A program made the position numbers and the translations under genes. Under the pieces are notes generated by a model, which ran no database searches, was not told the origin of the DNA, and saw only the letters and a list, made by a program, of their open reading frames with translations. A stretch of DNA of 20,224 bases from Holtermannia corniformis (Eukaryota; Basidiomycota; Tremellomycetes; Holtermanniales): assembly GCA_001599935.1 (NCBI GenBank), contig BCIJ01000015.1, positions 419,798 through 440,021 of the forward strand, read 5' to 3'. The number at the start of each line of letters is the position of its first letter. Within the stretch, counting starts at the first letter, position 1. This document shows positions 19,367-20,224 of this stretch, piece after piece.

Positions 19367-19537
19367 ATGAGTGATCGACCCGACAGTCCTTTGGCCCCTG
19401 TAAGGAGCACCGCATCCGTCGACACACACGGACTCAGGGTCACGGTCAGCACAGACGGCGACGACGACGACCGTGTTTCAGCGCAAAGCACGAGCAGCGG
19501 CCTGCCTTTGACCGACTTTGCGCGAGCGCTGACATGA
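19367..19537 (+). CDS. Possible small or first-exon reading frame, Ser/Thr/Asp-rich
   Basis: An ATG at 19367 opens 56 codons (begins MSDRPDSPLAPVRSTASVD, contains DGDDDDR, ends DFARALT). Composition is like the disordered N-termini of fungal regulatory proteins, and the position, divergent from the kinase, suits a gene start. No good splice donor lies near the stop, and a strong GTAAGG inside the frame (at 19400) could truncate it. No family recognised. It may be the first exon of a gene running right, or chance. Confidence 0.22.
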   Translation: MSDRPDSPLAPVRSTASVDTHGLRVTVSTDGDDDDRVSAQSTSSGLPLTDFARALT

Positions 19538-19911
19538 AATGGATCCATGTGCTGACTGGCCCTCGGCTCTGACCCGCGGCGAGGCTGATCAATCGTAGGA
19601 GGTGAAACCCCTCTTGAGCATATGGTACGACCGAGACGTCCCAGCAGGAGCCACGGCGAGCAAGGCAAATCATGGATCGTCGTCCTGCGCAGCTCGTGCT
19701 CGGGACAAAGCCGGGGTGATCTAGATCGCTACTGATGGTGCTTCCTTGGCTCCGGCACGTCTCCTAGCGTGCAACTGACACCGCATGACTGGTCCCAGGT
19801 GTGCATCAGTCAGCCGATGGCACATCGTCACACACTGATCGCTGGAGCGCTGCACATCGCAGGCGCCAAGACAAGCCTTGCCGTTGCCAGCGATCTACAA
19901 GCAATGTAGGC

Positions 19912-20170
19912 ATGACGAGCACCCGTGAGGTTGACGCTCCGCCGACGCGCGCTACCGGCGGATCAACGCTGCTCAAGATCCATCTTGGGGCTGCTGCTGA
20001 GAAAGGGAGCTCTGCCGTCATGAGGGGTGAGTCAAGGAGCGCTCGTAGTGTTGGATTACGCCACTCAGCCAGCCATCAGGGCGGACAACGCGGCGGGCGA
20101 CGCCGCATCTGGCGAACACTACATCCGGCGCGGATGTAGCCAAGACAAGTCTGGCGCGCAGAGGATGTAG
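19912..20170 (+). CDS. Possible two-exon small reading frame
   Basis: ATG at 19912 opens 38 codons (MTSTREVDAPPTRATGG, then STLLKIHLGAAAEKG), ending at a strong GTGAGT donor (20027). Two tandem acceptors follow (AG at 20068 and 20072). Using the second gives a 46-nt intron of local size and an exon ending in TAG at 20168-20170, 70 aa in all. The second exon overlaps the repetitive edge region and the product resembles nothing I know. Possible, but weakly supported. Confidence 0.22.
20119..20139. repeat. Perfect inverted repeat, 9-bp arms with 3-nt loop
   Basis: CTACATCCG (20119-20127) and CGGATGTAG (20131-20139) are exact reverse complements around GCG. The element could fold as a hairpin or bind a dimeric protein. 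Its arm sequence recurs in degenerate form through the rest of the window edge. Confidence 0.6.
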
Positions 20171-20221
20171 TCAAGGCGCCGAGGATGCGACGCATCCGGC
20201 GAGGATACTGCATCCGGCGAG
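20122..20221. repeat. Degenerate short direct repeats at the window edge
   Basis: CATCCGGCG occurs at 20122, 20193 and 20211. The last two copies are 18 bp apart and share CATCCGGCGAG. GGATGTAG(C/T)CAAG occurs at 20132 and 20163. Further GAGGATG and CATCTGGCGA variants fill the gaps. The pattern looks like the start of a minisatellite or a repeat-coding exon that continues beyond the window. Confidence 0.5.
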
Positions 20222-20224
20222 ACA

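Larger units (their letters stand above)
19028..20224. other. Right-hand region: kinase upstream sequence, weak candidate exons, edge repeat
   Basis: About 1.2 kb without a confident gene. The first few hundred bases are the 5' flank of the minus-strand kinase; an in-frame stop lies just upstream of its ATG. Two plus-strand stretches have coding character and are listed separately (19367-19537 and 19912-20170). Between them (19538-19911) I found no exon I can support on either strand. The last ~110 bases are GC-rich and repetitive. Confidence 0.4.

Noticed and set aside
1..20224. tRNA, rRNA, CRISPR, transposase or bacterial operon features
   Set aside because: Looked for and not seen: no tRNA-like cloverleaf, no regular spacer-repeat array, no transposase motifs, and all genes are intron-split eukaryotic genes.

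Overview
The window looks like nuclear DNA of a compact, intron-dense fungus, most probably a basidiomycete. Nine protein-coding genes can be reconstructed from protein homology patterns and splice signals. Together they carry 68 introns, nearly all 38-52 nt, with GTNNGT-type donors, CTGAC/CTAAC-type branch points a few bases before the acceptor, and NAG acceptors. Short intergenic gaps, a TKL kinase with an HGDLK catalytic loop, and tandem carbohydrate-binding-like ectodomains on a single-pass membrane protein also fit Basidiomycota. I cannot name the species. Coordinates come from hand splicing; reading frame is conserved across every accepted junction, but no transcript data were available.

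Layout from left to right: (1) the 5' end of an unrecognised gene on the minus strand, running off the left edge; (2) a divergent zinc-dependent NADP(H) alcohol dehydrogenase of the ADH6/cinnamyl-alcohol type on plus; (3) PAT1, the mRNA decapping and deadenylation scaffold, on plus; (4) a convergent minus-strand gene with a head, coiled-coil and acidic-tail layout resembling the XRCC4/PAXX superfamily, tentatively assigned; (5) a divergent plus-strand single-pass membrane protein with two jelly-roll-like ectodomains and a long cytosolic tail; (6) a convergent minus-strand PPP4R2-like regulatory subunit of protein phosphatase 4, whose stop lies 21 bp from the previous gene's stop; (7) a divergent plus-strand eIF4E-binding protein resembling 4E-T, with a canonical YxxxxLphi motif and a proline/glutamine-rich tail; (8) a convergent minus-strand class II aldolase/adducin-family protein; (9) a large minus-strand tyrosine-kinase-like (TKL) kinase with an N-terminal helical bundle reminiscent of fungal MLKL-type adaptor domains, a kinase domain and a conserved C-terminal extension. 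The last ~1.2 kb on the right holds the kinase upstream region, two weak candidate exons and a GC-rich degenerate repeat at the edge.

The genes are not a biosynthetic cluster. Two products, PAT1 and the 4E-T-like protein, would meet in the cytoplasmic mRNA decay/translation-repression machinery (P-bodies). Two others, PPP4R2 and the XRCC4/PAXX-like protein, would plausibly touch DNA-damage repair. The most unusual gene is the TKL kinase, whose layout recalls cell-death kinases such as MLKL.
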